NCBI RefSeq assembly: GCF_037975245.1
Contig: NC_092574.1
Span: forward strand, 14,281,213 to 14,345,212
Source: Apostichopus japonicus
Taxonomy: Eukaryota > Echinodermata > Holothuroidea > Aspidochirotida > Stichopodidae
Length of the DNA: 64,000 nucleotides
Reading direction: 5' to 3'
Position 1 is the stretch's first letter. Every line of letters begins with the position of its first letter. Below, in pieces: positions 62,928 through 64,000 of this stretch. The position numbers were made by a program, and so were the translations under genes. Under the pieces are notes generated by a model, which was given only the letters and a program-made list of their open reading frames with translations, did not search any database and was not told where the DNA came from.

Positions 62928-64000
62928 GTAAGTACAGCTCATGTGAGGGAAAGAAGTCATTTGGATTCCCCCCCCCCTCCCCCTCTCACATTTCGTACCC
63001 CACTCTCAAATGCCTTATTAACTTTCAGAACATCCCACCACTATGCATGTCATGGGTTACATTCATAGGTCTCTTTTTTGTTGTTGTTGTTAAAGATCCA
63101 GCATGTATTTGAGCCTTAGGTTCATCAAATTCATCATTTGACTCTGAAGTAACCTTGTACTTAAGAAAATTGCTTGTAACGAATATCAGGTTAAGACTGT
63201 TTAGGTTTTAAAATGTGCAAGCTCAAAGAAAAGGTCTGTTGTTCATTTTTTGTATGATGTTTTATCTCAACTGGCATTTCTGACATGGCTAATGCCATAG
63301 CAAAATGTCTATATATCAACAGTTGAGAGGCTGCTGCTGGGGGGCCATTTGCTCTGTCCTGATGAAAGTTGTCCAAATTGTTACCCTTCCTAAATGTTTA
63401 CACATAAAGTAAGTCAAAGGTCATTTGGGGTCAAGGGAGATCAGAACATGAAATCATTTAAAATGCTTCTCTTCCTAGGCTTTTAATCTGATCTGGTGAT
63501 GTATATTAGGAGTTTATCGCAATGCTGTGGGTGGATTCTGTCAATCACAACAATTGAAGAAATTTTGTGAAAATTTGAAAGTGGGAAATGAAGCCAAGGT
63601 CATACATGTGTCTTTCATAGTGAAGCTAAACCAAAGTCTTTGATTGAAAGTGTTTGACCTCCAAAGGAAATATTAAAGTTACTAACAGACTGGCTATCTT
63701 CCATAATCTGGGAAGGGGACAGTGTTGTGAACAGCAGCATTGTCACAAAGTTGGTTTATGACCAGTTCACAGATTAAAAATGGAATGGGTTTTCCTCCAG
63801 GTGTTTGAAACGTAGTTTGCATGAGTCACATTTCAAATGTCAATTGAGCTACAACATCGTTGATATCCTAGTTCTTTAATTTGGTCTAGTTTAATTTGTA
63901 TTCATCGTAAACTGCAGTAGTGGGGTTGAGGGAAGGGGGTGGGGTGCATCGTGAGGAGTGAAGGGGAAGTATGTGACATCTGAATATTATCTGCTATCAA
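62928..64000. other. ATRX intron, right edge
   Basis: No further ATRX exon is recognisable in this stretch. It contains short C-rich and G-rich runs only. Confidence 0.5.

Overview
This is a eukaryotic genomic window: AT-rich, intron-rich and full of simple repeats and DNA-transposon remnants. It holds two protein-coding genes, both on the + strand. The gene set and repeat content suggest an invertebrate deuterostome, most likely an echinoderm such as a sea cucumber. That placement is an inference from overall character (ATRX keeping its ADD domain, abundant hAT-type elements, poly-G/poly-C runs at transposon ends), not a proof.

Layout. 1-8500 is non-coding and repeat-rich: a dispersed repeat, a (TA)n tract, a 374-bp hAT-type element with target-site duplication, a ~119-bp tandem array, G-rich tracts and a GTTTGATGG minisatellite. 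8603-19235 is a complete CD36/SCARB/LIMP-2 family scavenger receptor gene of 12 coding exons and 519 codons before the stop. Its introns carry a nested pair of hAT-type elements, a tRNA-derived SINE and a perfect 43-bp inverted repeat. 19236-24384 is 3' UTR plus intergenic DNA with (TA)n, an unrecognised interrupted ORF and a possible MITE rich in TTCCGCCAT.

24393 to past the right edge is a large ATRX gene. I assembled 24 coding exons, giving 2629 in-frame codons in the window; the 3' end lies outside. The protein has a long acidic, lysine/serine-rich N-terminal half with eight in-frame SSQ-containing repeats, an ADD (GATA-like plus PHD) histone H3 reader at about residues 750-860, a second charged low-complexity region, and a complete SNF2 ATPase with motifs I, II, III, V and VI intact. 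It ends in the window in a Gln/His-rich segment. Exon phases agree at every junction. One intron appears to be GC-AG, and several donors are weak.

The ATRX introns are the accessory part of the window. The 9.2-kb intron after the Walker A exon holds about 30 copies of a ~187-bp satellite with higher-order structure, then a minus-strand LINE reverse-transcriptase remnant and a minus-strand Penelope-like element remnant. Other introns hold a 1.7-kb hAT-type element with 8-bp TSD and minisatellites of about 18, 44, 64 and 69 bp. I found no new multi-gene system. The most interesting items are the SQ-rich repeat block in ATRX, a possible truncated ATRX isoform like human ATRXt, the 43-bp perfect hairpin, and the ATRX-intron satellite. 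The two genes work in unrelated processes (membrane lipid/ligand uptake and heterochromatin remodelling), and nothing in the sequence links them beyond adjacency.
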